This document shows, in pieces, positions 1 to 8,192 of a stretch of DNA of 33,309 nucleotides. The translations under genes were made by a program, and so were the position numbers. Within the stretch, counting starts at the first letter, position 1; each line of letters opens with the position of its first letter. The stretch spans positions 1-33,309 of the forward strand of contig CAIPFZ010000006.1 of the NCBI GenBank assembly GCA_903864515.1, written 5' to 3'. The stretch comes from an uncultured bacterium (lineage in GTDB: Bacteria > Patescibacteriota > Minisyncoccia > Phycocordibacterales > CAIZLB01). The notes below the pieces were generated by a model that made no database searches, was not told where the DNA came from, and saw nothing but the letters and a program-made list of their open reading frames with translations.

Positions 1-97
1 GCTTTTGCATCTAAGGGTTCCGGAAGTTTAACGAGATTCTCGGGCACTCGGTTACGCACATAAAAAATCCAGTCATGTGTCAAAGCATGTCATCCCC
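1..97 (-). ncRNA. ssrA: tmRNA 5' portion (partial, runs off window)
   Basis: On the minus strand the RNA starts with GGGGATGACATGCTTTGACA, matching the conserved tmRNA 5' end (GGGG, then a TTGACA/TTCGACG-like element after the acceptor strand). It ends at the window edge just after TTAGAT-GCA-AAA-GC, which resembles the resume-codon context of tmRNA (TAGTC-GCA-AAC in E. coli), so the tag peptide would start Ala-Lys-Ala. tmRNA rescues stalled ribosomes and tags the nascent chain for proteolysis. It lies about 40 nt downstream of smpB, its protein partner, on the same strand. The 3' half, including the T-arm, is outside the window, so the call rests on the 5' end plus context. Confidence 0.8.
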
Positions 98-137
98 ATA
101 TTTATTGTTGTCAAAATTCTAAACGAAAGAGGGGAGA

Positions 138-593
138 CTATCTTCCACCCTTTAGAGCTCTGTTTATCTCCTTATCACTCTCTCTTTTTTTGATATTCTG
201 ACGCTTGTCAAATTTCTTCTTTCCCTTTGCAATACCAAGCTCTAGCTTGATCCTGCGACCGTTATTATACAATGCTATTGGTACAATAGTCAACCCTTTC
301 TCTTTCTCCTTTTCGGCAAGTAAGATAAGCTCTTTTTTGTTCAATAACAGTCTTCTATTCCTCTTTGAATCATATTCCGTGGGAGTGTTCTTCTGCTGAT
401 AGGGTGGAAGATCTAATCCTATCAAAAACGCCTCACCACCTCTTATGACGATGTATGACCCCTCCATATTACCAAGACCACTTTGAATTGCTTTTACCTC
501 ATACCCAAAAAGCTCAACACCGGCATTGTATTTGTCCGTTATTTCATAATTGAAGAAAACTTTTTGATTTTTTACGAGTGTCTTTGTGGCCAT
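138..593 (-). CDS. smpB: SsrA-binding protein SmpB
   Basis: This 151-residue protein binds tmRNA and brings it to stalled ribosomes. Family hallmarks are visible: an N-terminal OB-fold segment starting FFNYEITDKYNAGVEL (residues 13-28), then GYEVKAIQSG and the GSYIVIRGGEAFLIG strand. Further on come the YDSKRNRRLLLNKKE stretch and the basic C-terminal tail KGKKKFDKRQNIKKRESDKEINR, which inserts into the ribosomal mRNA channel. Length is normal for the family. It directly precedes ssrA on the same strand, a common and functionally sensible linkage. No Shine-Dalgarno sequence is visible before the ATG. The preceding RNA terminates at 728-764, so smpB should use a promoter in the AT-rich stretch 594-720. 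Confidence 0.95.
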   Translation of the reverse strand: MATKTLVKNQKVFFNYEITDKYNAGVELFGYEVKAIQSGLGNMEGSYIVIRGGEAFLIGLDLPPYQQKNTPTEYDSKRNRRLLLNKKELILLAEKEKEKGLTIVPIALYNNGRRIKLELGIAKGKKKFDKRQNIKKRESDKEINRALKGGR

Positions 594-727
594 TTTATTC
601 TTGTATTAGACCGGTAATGGTCCAAATTTATTTTTATAAGTATATATCTTTTTTGATAATAATGGAATTCTTGAGAAGAGAAGGGGAGACTGTGCTTGTG
701 CTATTTATAAGTGATCAGAAAAATGAG

Positions 728-764
728 AAAAAAAACAGGCCACCCGCGCATTTTGCGGGTGGCC
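728..764 (-). terminator. Strong rho-independent terminator of the upstream ncRNA
   Basis: A 9-bp GC-rich stem (GGCCACCCG with CGGGTGGCC, 738-764) is followed on the minus strand by eight consecutive T residues (A728-735 on the plus strand). Its GC content stands out from the surroundings. It ends transcription of the RNA encoded at about 765-1137 and insulates it from smpB. Confidence 0.9.
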
Positions 765-1137
765 TAGAAGCGTGGTCTTCCGACCATTAATACAACGTTG
801 ATAGTGCAGGGCACAGAAACAAGCCATTATGCCTATCATACTTAATTGTTGTACAGTCCCCCCATTCCCTTTTATATACGACTTGTTAGCGTATACCGGC
901 GGACTTATGTGTTAGGCGTCTGATATATGGATCAGAATCACACATCACTCTTCTATTGTGATTTATCCAGGTGATCTCTTAGTCACCCCTATCTTGAGTT
1001 AACTTGTTGATGTTATCAAATTCAAGTGCGCGGCTGGGCGGCTCAATTATAGTTGGATAATCTATTTAGATCAGGAATGTTTTGGCGTATCCTCCTTGAC
1101 AATGCTGGCTACATTGCTCTAAATACCCACCTAAGGG
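765..1137 (-). ncRNA. Unidentified structured RNA, about 370-400 nt
   Basis: No open reading frame of note occupies 594-1296. Read on the minus strand, the region contains successive hairpins, in order: CAATG-tagccag-CATTG near the 5' end; ACTTG/CAAGT enclosing TTGAT-aac-ATCAA; GGTGA-ctaagaga-TCACC; a long stem of GGAT plus AATCACA pairing with TGTGATT and ATCC; TATACG/CGTATA; and GGTC-GGAA-GACC with a GNRA tetraloop, just before the terminator. A TTGACG box at 1167-1172 may be the -35, though the -10 is poor, so the 5' end is approximate. I could not match it to a known family: it lacks the RNase P signatures (GAGGAAAGTCC, ACAGAA), the SRP core, and the tmRNA T-loop. Its size would suit RNase P RNA, but I do not claim that. 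Confidence 0.55.
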
Positions 1138-1282
1138 AGTAATAGTTTCGCACGTTTTTTCTATTTCGTCAATGTTTTAAACATAAATCTAGTCTTTTTC
1201 AAAATATAGGGCTTTTATGTCTATAATGCATCTATATTTGAAGAAATGGCTATAAAAACTTTTATTTTACCCATTATTTGTG

Positions 1283-1288
1283 TATACT
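1283..1288 (+). promoter_or_regulatory. -10 box of ftsH; suggests a leaderless start at 1297
   Basis: TATACT lies 8 nt before the ATG at 1297, so transcription should begin at or next to that ATG. This argues against the in-frame ATG at 1246, which would lie upstream of the start of this transcript. The -35 region is weak. Confidence 0.55.
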
Positions 1289-1296
1289 TTCCCCAC

Positions 1297-3423
1297 ATGA
1301 CAAAAGACAACAATATTTCAAATAATCATCAAAATGAGGCTGAAAAGGGGATAGAAAATAAGCCTGAAATTAACACAAAAGGGTCAAAGGATTTGAAGGG
1401 TTCAAAGATGCCAAAACCTCCAAAGAAACAACAGGGTGTTGGTGCTTTAATCTTGAATAACTTTTTTGCTACTTTCTTAATATTTGTAGCTATTATAAGT
1501 ATGTATGTTTTGTTCTATACAAGTCCCGAACAAATAAAGGAGATAAGTCTTTCTGAGCTAGCAACTGATATTAATGCTGGTAGGGTAGCAAAGGTTGAAG
1601 TTTCAGGAGATAAGGTTGATATAGAATATCTTGAATCAGCATTCGCATCTTCAACAAATGTTTTGAATGGAACATCTTCATCTTCAAATCTAAATCCAAT
1701 AACAGGAACTACCTCCTCTGAATTGTCTCCCAGTTCATCTTCTGCGTCATCTTCAACCACAACAGCTGGTGTTTTGAAAAAGACTACACAAAAAGAAGCA
1801 CAGAGCTCTCTTTCTGATTCATTAAAAAATCTTGGAGTTGATCCAGTAAAATTATCTCAAGTTAAAATTGAAAATAAGGATGATAGGGGTGCTTGGTTTT
1901 GGGTTAATAACATTCTTCCTTTTGCACTACCAATTCTATTTTTGATTTTTATAATTTGGTTTTTATCAAGACAAGCGAGAAGCGCAAATGTGCAAGCGAT
2001 GAGTTTTGGTCAAACTAGAGCTCGTATGATTTCTCCAGATGATACAAAGACAAAAGTTACATTTAAAGATGTTGCTGGAGCAAAAGAAGCAAAGCAAGAG
2101 CTCGCTGAGATTGTGGATTTCCTAAAAAATCCTGAGAAGTTTATAAATATCGGTGCAAGAATTCCAAAGGGAATATTGTTAACTGGTTCACCTGGAACTG
2201 GAAAAACTCTTTTGGCACGTGCTGTAGCAGGGGAGGCCGGTGTTGCGTTCTTCTCAGTATCTGGTGCTGAGTTTGTTGAAATGTTTGTTGGTGTTGGGGC
2301 ATCTCGTGTTAGAGACCTATTTAAGCTGGCAAAGGCATCTGCGCCCGCAATTATTTTTATCGATGAAATTGACGCCGTTGGACGCGTTAGAGGAACTGGT
2401 TTTGGTGGAGGAAATGATGAGCGTGAACAAACATTGAATCAAATCCTTGTTGAGATGGACGGATTTGAGCCAAATGAAAAAGTTATCATGATGGCTGCAA
2501 CAAACAGACCGGATGTGTTAGACCCCGCACTTCTTCGTCCTGGAAGATTTGATAGAAGAGTTGTAATTGATCTACCTGATAGAAAGGATAGGTTTGCAAT
2601 TCTTGAGGTGCATACAAAAAACAAGCCACTAGCAGAGGATGTTAATTTGGATGTAATTGCATCTCGTACTCCAGGGCTATCTGGTGCTGATCTTCATTCA
2701 TTGGTTAATGAAGCTGCTATTCTTGCAGCAAGAGAAGATAGAAAGAAGGTTGCTCAATATGATTTGATTAGATCAATTGAGAAAGTATTGTTGGGCCCTG
2801 AGAGAAAGAGTCACTTGCTTGGAAAGAAAGAAAAGGAATTAACTGCATATCACGAAGCGGGGCACGCTTTACTTGCATCTGTTCTTCCTCATGCTGATCC
2901 AGTTCACAAGGTTTCAATTATTTCTCGTGGGCGTGCAGCGGGTTACACCATGAAGCTTCCAATTGAAGACAAGAAGTTGCAATCCAAAAAGGAATTCTTA
3001 GATGACATTGTTGTGTCTCTTGGTGGTTATGTAGTTGAGAAACATATCTTTGATGAATTAACTACTGGATCATCAAATGATTTGCAAGTTGCTTCAGCTT
3101 TAGCTCGCGACATGGTTACTAAATATGGTATGTCAGATAAGATTGGTCCTATTGCACTTGAAGGAAATGGACGCGCAATGTCAGGGAGAGGTGTGGGGGA
3201 ACAAGAGTATTCTGCTTCAACTGGCGCCGTGATTGATCAAGAGATTTCAAAAATAATGAACGATTCATACAAGATTGCACTTGATGTTATTACAGAAAAG
3301 CGCAAAGTCTTGGATGCAATTTCAATTGCCTTGATTGATAAAGAAACATTGGAGCAAGCAGAGTTTGACGCAATATTGGTTGCTAACGGGATTGTGCCAA
3401 AGAAGAAGTCGGAGGTTATCTAA
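1297..3423 (+). CDS. ftsH: ATP-dependent zinc metalloprotease FtsH
   Basis: FtsH is a membrane-anchored AAA+ protease that extracts and degrades membrane and regulatory proteins. From the ATG at 1297 it has 708 residues: a hydrophilic N-terminus, a first membrane segment ([20 protein letters not shown]), an extracytoplasmic part with a Ser/Thr-rich low-complexity insert, and a second membrane segment ([18 protein letters not shown]). These are followed by the AAA domain with Walker A GSPGTGKT (residues 297-304), Walker B IIFIDEID and an arginine-finger region (RPGRFDRR). The zinc site is HEAGH (519-523), with a likely third ligand Asp in [10 protein letters not shown]. The Ser-rich insert is longer than in E. 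coli FtsH. An in-frame ATG at 1246 would add 17 residues, but the TATACT box at 1283-1288 favours 1297 as a leaderless start. Confidence 0.96.
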   Translation: MTKDNNISNNHQNEAEKGIENKPEINTKGSKDLKGSKMPKPPKKQQGVGALILNNFFATFLIFVAIISMYVLFYTSPEQIKEISLSELATDINAGRVAKVEVSGDKVDIEYLESAFASSTNVLNGTSSSSNLNPITGTTSSELSPSSSSASSSTTTAGVLKKTTQKEAQSSLSDSLKNLGVDPVKLSQVKIENKDDRGAWFWVNNILPFALPILFLIFIIWFLSRQARSANVQAMSFGQTRARMISPDDTKTKVTFKDVAGAKEAKQELAEIVDFLKNPEKFINIGARIPKGILLTGSPGTGKTLLARAVAGEAGVAFFSVSGAEFVEMFVGVGASRVRDLFKLAKASAPAIIFIDEIDAVGRVRGTGFGGGNDEREQTLNQILVEMDGFEPNEKVIMMAATNRPDVLDPALLRPGRFDRRVVIDLPDRKDRFAILEVHTKNKPLAEDVNLDVIASRTPGLSGADLHSLVNEAAILAAREDRKKVAQYDLIRSIEKVLLGPERKSHLLGKKEKELTAYHEAGHALLASVLPHADPVHKVSIISRGRAAGYTMKLPIEDKKLQSKKEFLDDIVVSLGGYVVEKHIFDELTTGSSNDLQVASALARDMVTKYGMSDKIGPIALEGNGRAMSGRGVGEQEYSASTGAVIDQEISKIMNDSYKIALDVITEKRKVLDAISIALIDKETLEQAEFDAILVANGIVPKKKSEVI

Positions 3424-3445
3424 GGTTAATATTGTAAATTATTTG

Positions 3446-3497
3446 TTCCATATTAGACCCTTTTCTAAAAAACAAAACTGGTGTAATATGGGACACA
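3446..3497. repeat. Inverted repeat between ftsH and tRNA-Ile
   Basis: TGTTCCATATTA at 3446-3457 and TAATATGGGACA at 3486-3497 are complementary at 11 of 12 positions and flank a 28-nt loop. There is no following T-run, so it is not a classical terminator. TAATAT in the right arm could also be the tRNA's -10 box. Confidence 0.4.
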
Positions 3498-3498
3498 T

Positions 3499-3571
3499 GC
3501 GAGCATAGCTCAGTTGGTAGAGCAGTCGTCTTATACACGACCGGTCCTAGGTTCGAATCCTAGTGCTCGCA
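3499..3571 (+). tRNA. tRNA-Ile, anticodon UAU
   Basis: A full cloverleaf of 73 nt can be drawn. The acceptor is GCGAGCA/TGCTCGC with discriminator A, the D-arm GCTC...GAGC and the anticodon stem GTCGT/ACGAC. The anticodon loop is CTTATAC (anticodon TAT at 3532-3534), with a 5-nt variable loop and T-arm CTAGG-TTCGAAT-CCTAG. CCA is not encoded. Anticodon UAU reads AUA directly as isoleucine. Most bacteria instead use a CAU tRNA converted by TilS, so this is a less common solution. Confidence 0.9.
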
Positions 3572-3617
3572 CAGATAGAATCTTTTTGAGTGGGAGGTAC
3601 AACTATAGTTAGGTTCA

Positions 3618-3646
3618 ACGCAAGACATTTCACTGTCTTGCGTTTT
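3618..3646 (+). terminator. Terminator-like hairpin after tRNA-Ile
   Basis: ACGCAAGACA and TGTCTTGCGT form a perfect 10-bp stem with a short loop (ttcac region), followed by TTTG. The T-run is short, so termination may be weak. It is the likely 3' end of the tRNA transcript. Confidence 0.6.
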
Positions 3647-3735
3647 GTGATAAAGTGTTTTATAGTATTGATGGAGCAAAATTCAGTGGTGTTCACTAAT
3701 TTTGTATGTTCTAAACTTCAACCCTATAAAATTCC

Positions 3736-4149
3736 ATGAATCCATGTTGTTTATCTGGCAAACTCTTTGGACATAATGAAATCGTACGTCATTTTGTTCG
3801 AAGCGATGAAGGGGAAATCTTCCCTGTACATCACGATACATATGCAGTACTTCAAGACTCCTCAATGAGGTTAGCTCTTGATGACGAGGATGCTGTCGTT
3901 ATTGTTTCCAGTGCTTCTACTGATGTAATTGACATGATTGTAAGTGCAAGATTCATTAGGCAGCGATGGTCTAAGTCAGTTGAGCTGATGAATCGCCTTC
4001 AATCCTGTCGTGCTGCGACTGCAGAATTACAAAATCAATTGGAAAGTAAGATGCGCTTAGAAGCCCTGCGCGAGGCTATGGAAAGAGCTAGGCGGCACAC
4101 CGATAAGCCACGAGTAGAAGATTATTGGGTGCACATAAATGATGATTAG
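3736..4149 (+). CDS. Hypothetical protein with C-terminal coiled coil
   Basis: I do not recognise this 137-residue ORF. Residues 1-75 look like a small alpha/beta domain (EIVRHFVRSDEGEIFPVHHDTYAVLQD, then an acidic LALDDEDAVVIVSS segment). From about residue 78 the sequence becomes a charged helix (ELMNRLQSCRAATAELQNQLES, LEALREAMERARRHT), a probable coiled coil. There is no signal peptide or membrane segment. It stands alone between the tRNA and recG, with a TATAAA box a few nt before the ATG and a GC-rich hairpin after the stop. Its base composition is visibly more GC-rich than that of ftsH or recG, so it may have been acquired. A second ATG lies eight nt on but out of frame. The coding assignment is likely but not certain. 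Confidence 0.6.
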   Translation: MNPCCLSGKLFGHNEIVRHFVRSDEGEIFPVHHDTYAVLQDSSMRLALDDEDAVVIVSSASTDVIDMIVSARFIRQRWSKSVELMNRLQSCRAATAELQNQLESKMRLEALREAMERARRHTDKPRVEDYWVHINDD

Positions 4150-4159
4150 TCACCCCCCC

Positions 4160-4214
4160 CGACACATATCATGTGTGTCACGTCCGCCGGTTCCCGAAAG
4201 GGGCCGGCGGTTTG
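4160..4214 (+). terminator. GC-rich hairpins after the orphan ORF
   Basis: Two stem-loops follow the stop codon: GACACAT with ATGTGTGTC (one bulge), then CCGCCGG...CCGGCGG with an inner TTCCC/GGGG pairing and a GAAA loop at 4191-4211, followed by only TTT. They probably end the 3736-4149 transcript. An 8-C homopolymer sits just before. Confidence 0.6.
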
Positions 4215-4253
4215 AACGTCTGTAAAATTGTTTTTATGCACCCAAGAAAAAAT

Positions 4254-6473
4254 TTATTCAAAATGTATCTCTCTCTTTGTATCCATCATCTCTTTCAAAA
4301 TAGGGAAGGAGCTTAGGGTTTGATCTTCTTTGACCAATATCTGTGCTTCATTTCTTGCGGCCTCCACCATTTTTATATTTTTAATTGCTTCCATGCCAAT
4401 GTCAGTAATACCCCATTGCTTGCCACCGTACAGTTCTCCTGCACCCCTCAGTTTCAAATCCATTTCAGATAATTCAAAACCGTTCTTTGCGGTATTCAAT
4501 GCCTTAAGTCTCTCCACCGTCTTGCTACTTTTGCTATCGCTAAGGACATAACAATATGCTTGATGATTACCTCTAATAACACGTCCGCGTAATTGATGAA
4601 GTTGCGATAGTCCAAATCGCTCAGCTCCTTCAATTAAAATTATTGTTGCATTTGGAACATTCACTCCAACCTCAACAACACTTGTTGCAACAAGAATATC
4701 GATTTCTTTCTTTTCAAATTGCATCATAATCTCATCCTTCTCCTTTGGTTTCATTTTGCTATGTAATATATCAATATTCCAATCTTGAAAAACACTTTCT
4801 TTTAATCTTTTTGCTTCCTCTACAACTGACTTGACGTTGAGTGCTTGTTCCTTGTCAGGATCCGCTTCTTCAATTCTTGGACATATTACATAAACCTGTC
4901 TGCCGTCTTTTAATTCCTTTCTAATTTTCTCATATACAGCTTCTCTTTTTGGCTCCGTAATAATTTCTGTGATGATAGGTTTTCTTCCTGTTGGCATCTG
5001 ATCAATTAGTGATAGATCTAAGTCACCATATAGAGTGAGCGCCAAGGTTCTTGGAATTGGTGTTGCAGTCATGGATAGGAGATGGGGGACAATGTCATGT
5101 TTGCGCGCGAGTTTTTGTCTTTGTGCTGTACCAAAACGGTGTTGCTCGTCAATGATGACATACGCTAGGTCTTTGAATTTTACGGATTTTTGAATCAGGG
5201 CGTGTGTTCCAATTAAGATTGCAATCTCACCACTTTCTACCCATTTTAATAATTGTGATCTGGAAATATCGGTCCAACCACTATTACCATCCACTCCGCG
5301 ATTCTGTACCTTTGATGGAAACTTTCTGCACCCCGTTCCGCTTATAAAGCCAATAGAAATTGGCATGTGTTTGAAATATTGAATAAATGATTCAAAGTGT
5401 TGCTTTGCAAGAATTTCAGTTGGTGCCATATATGCGACTTGCAAATTGCCATAGTCTTGTACCTTTGAATTTTTGTTCTTTGGTCTTGTTGTTACAACGC
5501 CATATGCAGTTGTTGCAGCAACTGCAGTTTTTCCCGATCCTACATCTCCTTCAAGAAGGCGAGACATTGGTGTACCTTTCTTGAAATCATTCAAAATGTC
5601 TTCAGTTGATTTTTGTTGCGACGAAGTCATTGAAAAAGGGAATCTATCTGTAAATTCTTTTAAAGTCTTTGACGATGGTTCAATTACATACGCCTTCTCC
5701 TTTTGCGCAGAAGCTCTTACTTGTTGATTTTTAATTTGAATATAAAACACTTCTTCAAATGAAAACCTTTTTCTTGCTACTTGCGCATCGGTTTCCTTTT
5801 GTGGAGTATGAATCCAAATTAATGCACTCTTAAGAGATGGTAGATTATATTTCTTTAAGATATCTACTGGAATTGGATCTTCAATTGTTTCAAATAGAGG
5901 ATTCTTAAAGATTCTTTGAAGTGTGTGATAAATCCATTTTGAAGTTACTCCCTTTGTCTCAGGATAGACAGGCGAGAAATGCTCAATTGGTGCTTCTGTT
6001 CCCGCAAAAAGATTATTGCCAATTTGATTTGGTAAAACTCCAACGGATTCAATTTCTGGATTGAGCATTCCAAGATAGTCCCCACGCTTGGTTACTTTAC
6101 CTGTCGCCTTTACCAGACTGCCTTCTTGAATTAATTTTGCGATATACGGTTGATGAAGCCAAACGACTTTTAGATTTCCTGTATCGTCCGTTATAACTCC
6201 CTCAGCCATAGCGGTTTTGCTTTTGAAACTTTTTCCTGTTTTTAATTTTCCGATTCTTCCATAGACTGTAGCATTTTGTCCTACTGTTAATTGATTGATA
6301 TATTGAGCTTCCGATCCACCCCCATATCTTATGGGGTAGTGTCTTAATATGTCCCCAATTGTGAAGAGATTTAATTTTTTGAGATGCGAAACCTGATCAG
6401 GATGAATTCTAATCACCGATGAAAGGGGGTGTTCTGTAAATTTAAGATTGTTTGAATTTGGTTTTTCAGGCAT
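4254..6473 (-). CDS. recG: ATP-dependent DNA helicase RecG
   Basis: RecG remodels stalled replication forks and branch-migrates Holliday junctions. The 739-residue protein has the N-terminal wedge/OB-fold region (FTIGDILRHYPIRY, then NATVYGRIGKL) and two helicase domains. Motif I is GDVGSGKT (309-316), Ia is APTEILAKQH, II is DEQH (442-445) and III is SMTATPIPRTLALTLYGDLD. The C-terminal helicase domain has VATSVVEVGVNVPNATI and motif VI QLHQLRGRVIRG. All are intact. Between Ia and motif II there is a longer-than-usual loop (residues near CRKFPSKVQNRGVDGNSGW). The start is supported by a TATAGT box 10 nt upstream. It is monocistronic in this window. Confidence 0.96.
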   Translation of the reverse strand: MPEKPNSNNLKFTEHPLSSVIRIHPDQVSHLKKLNLFTIGDILRHYPIRYGGGSEAQYINQLTVGQNATVYGRIGKLKTGKSFKSKTAMAEGVITDDTGNLKVVWLHQPYIAKLIQEGSLVKATGKVTKRGDYLGMLNPEIESVGVLPNQIGNNLFAGTEAPIEHFSPVYPETKGVTSKWIYHTLQRIFKNPLFETIEDPIPVDILKKYNLPSLKSALIWIHTPQKETDAQVARKRFSFEEVFYIQIKNQQVRASAQKEKAYVIEPSSKTLKEFTDRFPFSMTSSQQKSTEDILNDFKKGTPMSRLLEGDVGSGKTAVAATTAYGVVTTRPKNKNSKVQDYGNLQVAYMAPTEILAKQHFESFIQYFKHMPISIGFISGTGCRKFPSKVQNRGVDGNSGWTDISRSQLLKWVESGEIAILIGTHALIQKSVKFKDLAYVIIDEQHRFGTAQRQKLARKHDIVPHLLSMTATPIPRTLALTLYGDLDLSLIDQMPTGRKPIITEIITEPKREAVYEKIRKELKDGRQVYVICPRIEEADPDKEQALNVKSVVEEAKRLKESVFQDWNIDILHSKMKPKEKDEIMMQFEKKEIDILVATSVVEVGVNVPNATIILIEGAERFGLSQLHQLRGRVIRGNHQAYCYVLSDSKSSKTVERLKALNTAKNGFELSEMDLKLRGAGELYGGKQWGITDIGMEAIKNIKMVEAARNEAQILVKEDQTLSSFPILKEMMDTKREIHFE

Positions 6474-6483
6474 ATGCTTTGAT

Positions 6484-6489
6484 ACTATA
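6484..6489 (-). promoter_or_regulatory. -10 box of recG
   Basis: TATAGT on the minus strand lies 10 nt before the recG ATG (6473), so the 5' leader would be only a few nt. No good -35 is visible. Confidence 0.5.
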
Positions 6490-6609
6490 AGTTTAGCATA
6501 TCAAAGGGGAGTGTGGTTTTATGAAGAAAAAGTGAAGAGAATAAGGAAAATATATGGAGTATGTTAAAAGATTCTTCTTAAGGAAGGTCGAATACCTGTA
6601 GGGTGGGTG

Positions 6610-7125
6610 TTAAAACTTCCTACTATCATATGCCCAGTGAAGCACAGCTTGTCTTTGTCTGGTGTGACAACTAAAGTCACCTGCACGGCAATTGTTTTGA
6701 ATTTGGGAGATATGGCGTCTCATTGCAATCCATCGCTTAATTTGTCTTCTGTCTTCATCAGGAATTCTTCGCCCCATGTAATACCTGCAGTACCATTGAA
6801 ACCAACCTCTTGGGTCTTCTTTATAAATCCATCCATTTTTTCTCCAGACAGAAAGTGGTTGACTGGCATTAACTTTATAATAATTAATTTTTGCATCTCG
6901 CTTGGTGGGGGAAAGCTTTGCATTTTTATACCAATCTTTTGGAAACTCGTCCTGACAATCGGTCATATATTTTCCGCCAAAGACTCCCATCTCAAGCATT
7001 TCCTTTGGAGTTAGCTGTGGTCTAAAATCTTGGTCAAAGTTTTTTCCAGCAGATTCCGTTAGAGTGTATTGATAATGCTTTTGCATACTATCATTTACGG
7101 TGACTGTAAGTTGGTTTTTTCTCAT
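6610..7125 (-). CDS. Conserved protein of unknown function
   Basis: The 171-residue protein carries unusually constrained sequence: GVFGGKYMTDCQDEFPKDWY, then NASQPLSVWRKNGWIYKEDP, RGWFQWYCRYYMGRRIPDED and finally RQRQAVLHWAYDSRKF. From memory this is a family found in scattered bacteria and in some eukaryotes without assigned function, rich in Trp, Tyr and Arg and without a signal peptide. I see no known catalytic motif. I chose the ATG at 7125; an in-frame GTG at 7149 lies 13 nt after a TATACT box (7163-7168), so a longer form is possible. An opposite-strand ORF of 135 codons overlaps it and is a shadow. The gene stands alone between recG and the glycosylase-like gene. Confidence 0.8.
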   Translation of the reverse strand: MRKNQLTVTVNDSMQKHYQYTLTESAGKNFDQDFRPQLTPKEMLEMGVFGGKYMTDCQDEFPKDWYKNAKLSPTKRDAKINYYKVNASQPLSVWRKNGWIYKEDPRGWFQWYCRYYMGRRIPDEDRRQIKRWIAMRRHISQIQNNCRAGDFSCHTRQRQAVLHWAYDSRKF

Positions 7126-7162
7126 GGTTGGTTTATTTAAGTTTAGCACATCACTGTATTCT

Positions 7163-7168
7163 AGTATA
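7163..7168 (-). promoter_or_regulatory. -10 box of the 6610-7125 gene
   Basis: TATACT on the minus strand, 37 nt before the chosen ATG. The -35 region is poor. Confidence 0.4.
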
Positions 7169-7277
7169 AGTTAGGCTCTTGAGACTATATTGATCCATCT
7201 TTACATTTTAAGGCTTTATAGTAGAGTCTCAGTAGACATGTACGTGTCAAAACTTTGATTTTAAACCATAACCACCA

Positions 7278-7284
7278 AGGAGGT
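7278..7284 (+). promoter_or_regulatory. Strong Shine-Dalgarno sequence
   Basis: AAGGAGG is placed 5 nt before the ATG at 7290. It is the only strong classical ribosome binding site I see before a gene in this window, and it decides the start of the 7290 gene. The contrast with its neighbours suggests a different translational history for this gene. Confidence 0.75.
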
Positions 7285-7289
7285 GAATC

Positions 7290-8192
7290 ATGATTACAAT
7301 TGATGAAGAACGTTTCAAGGAGGTCTTTGGACAAATTTTTTCTGCGTATAAAGCTAGGTCACATGGCTTCGCTGATACTCACGCTGATAATCTTGGCCCC
7401 CAAAGAATCTACTACCCAAAGTGTGTCAAAGTCGGTAACAGGGACCATTTGTACTGGCTTACGCTGGTAGCTCTCTCTGATAGGAGGACTAACAGCACAA
7501 TGTTATACAGGAATTTTGCAAGAATGTTTAATCGAAATAAGAAGCTTTTTATTCAAGGCTACTACCCATCTCATCGTAAGATGGAAAGACTTTTCCGAAC
7601 TTACAAGATTGCTGTACCTGTTGGAGATATCGCTCTATTTCTGGAGAAGAAGAGGCATCTTGACGAACTGTTTAATGGCGATCCATTCGCTATTTATAAT
7701 GGTGTCGGTAATATTGATGATCTTTTGATTAAGGCGAGAAGGATTGCTAAGTTGCGGGGAATTGACCTTCCGTTTCCAGGCGCGAAGGAAAAGATTTTCA
7801 CGCTACTTGCAATGTTTCTCTCTGAACTCACAGACCTTCAGTTTGATGACCTGATTCCAATTGATGTATGGGTCCAGTCTATCGCAACTTCTACTGGAGT
7901 ATTAAAGGGTGAGGGGATAATAAAGTTTAGAGTCCTTGAACGATTACTCCGTCCAAATATGAGGAAGCTTTTTTCTGGGTTCAAAGACGTCCCTGGTGCA
8001 GCGAACGCCACTTGGATTTTAGGTAAATCCATGTGTACACACTGTGCCGGGAGAGATATGAAAGATATTTGTCCAATTTATGACATGTGTAAAGGTCCAT
8101 TTCGGAGGCATCGCACTCCGGAGTCGGACAAACATTCTGGCTACATTGAGGTTCCATCTGACTTCATTCCAAAAGGTTCCAATCCTTACTAG
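7290..8192 (+). CDS. HhH-GPD-like DNA glycosylase candidate with four C-terminal cysteines
   Basis: In this 300-residue protein, residues from about 130 to 215 resemble the helix-hairpin-helix/GPD core of base-excision glycosylases: GDPFAIYNGVGNIDDLL, then PGAKEKIFTLLAMFL with a Lys in the position used by bifunctional members. DLIPIDVWVQSIATSTG follows, where the Asp of PIDVW matches the catalytic Asp of the PVD(x)HV-type motif. The C-terminus has C249-x2-C252-x8-C261-x5-C267, reminiscent of the 4Fe-4S loop of EndoIII/MutY but with different spacing. Substrate cannot be told; oxidised purines (AGOG/OGG-like) or uracil are possible. It has a strong AAGGAGG site and its own terminator, and stands outside the copper operon that follows. 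The superfamily is fairly likely, the exact function open. Confidence 0.6.
   Translation: MITIDEERFKEVFGQIFSAYKARSHGFADTHADNLGPQRIYYPKCVKVGNRDHLYWLTLVALSDRRTNSTMLYRNFARMFNRNKKLFIQGYYPSHRKMERLFRTYKIAVPVGDIALFLEKKRHLDELFNGDPFAIYNGVGNIDDLLIKARRIAKLRGIDLPFPGAKEKIFTLLAMFLSELTDLQFDDLIPIDVWVQSIATSTGVLKGEGIIKFRVLERLLRPNMRKLFSGFKDVPGAANATWILGKSMCTHCAGRDMKDICPIYDMCKGPFRRHRTPESDKHSGYIEVPSDFIPKGSNPY

Noticed and set aside
578-790. 70-codon plus-strand ORF upstream of ftsH
   Set aside because: It runs through the minus-strand terminator hairpin and has no protein-like features or start signals.
765-1137. Group I intron or RNase P RNA
   Set aside because: AATTGAGCC and ATAAGTCC vaguely recall intron P and S elements, but GGTGACTAAGAGATCACC folds on itself and no interrupted host gene is present. 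The plus-strand ACAGAAACAAGCC recalls the RNase P 3' core, but no matching 5' core exists at the right distance.
1246-1296. Upstream ATG for ftsH
   Set aside because: It lies upstream of the TATACT box at 1283-1288 and encodes a non-conserved hydrophobic stretch; the ATG at 1297 fits a leaderless start.
6607-7014. 135-codon plus-strand ORF
   Set aside because: It is antisense to the conserved 6610-7125 gene, whose protein shows strong conserved motifs; the plus-strand translation shows none.
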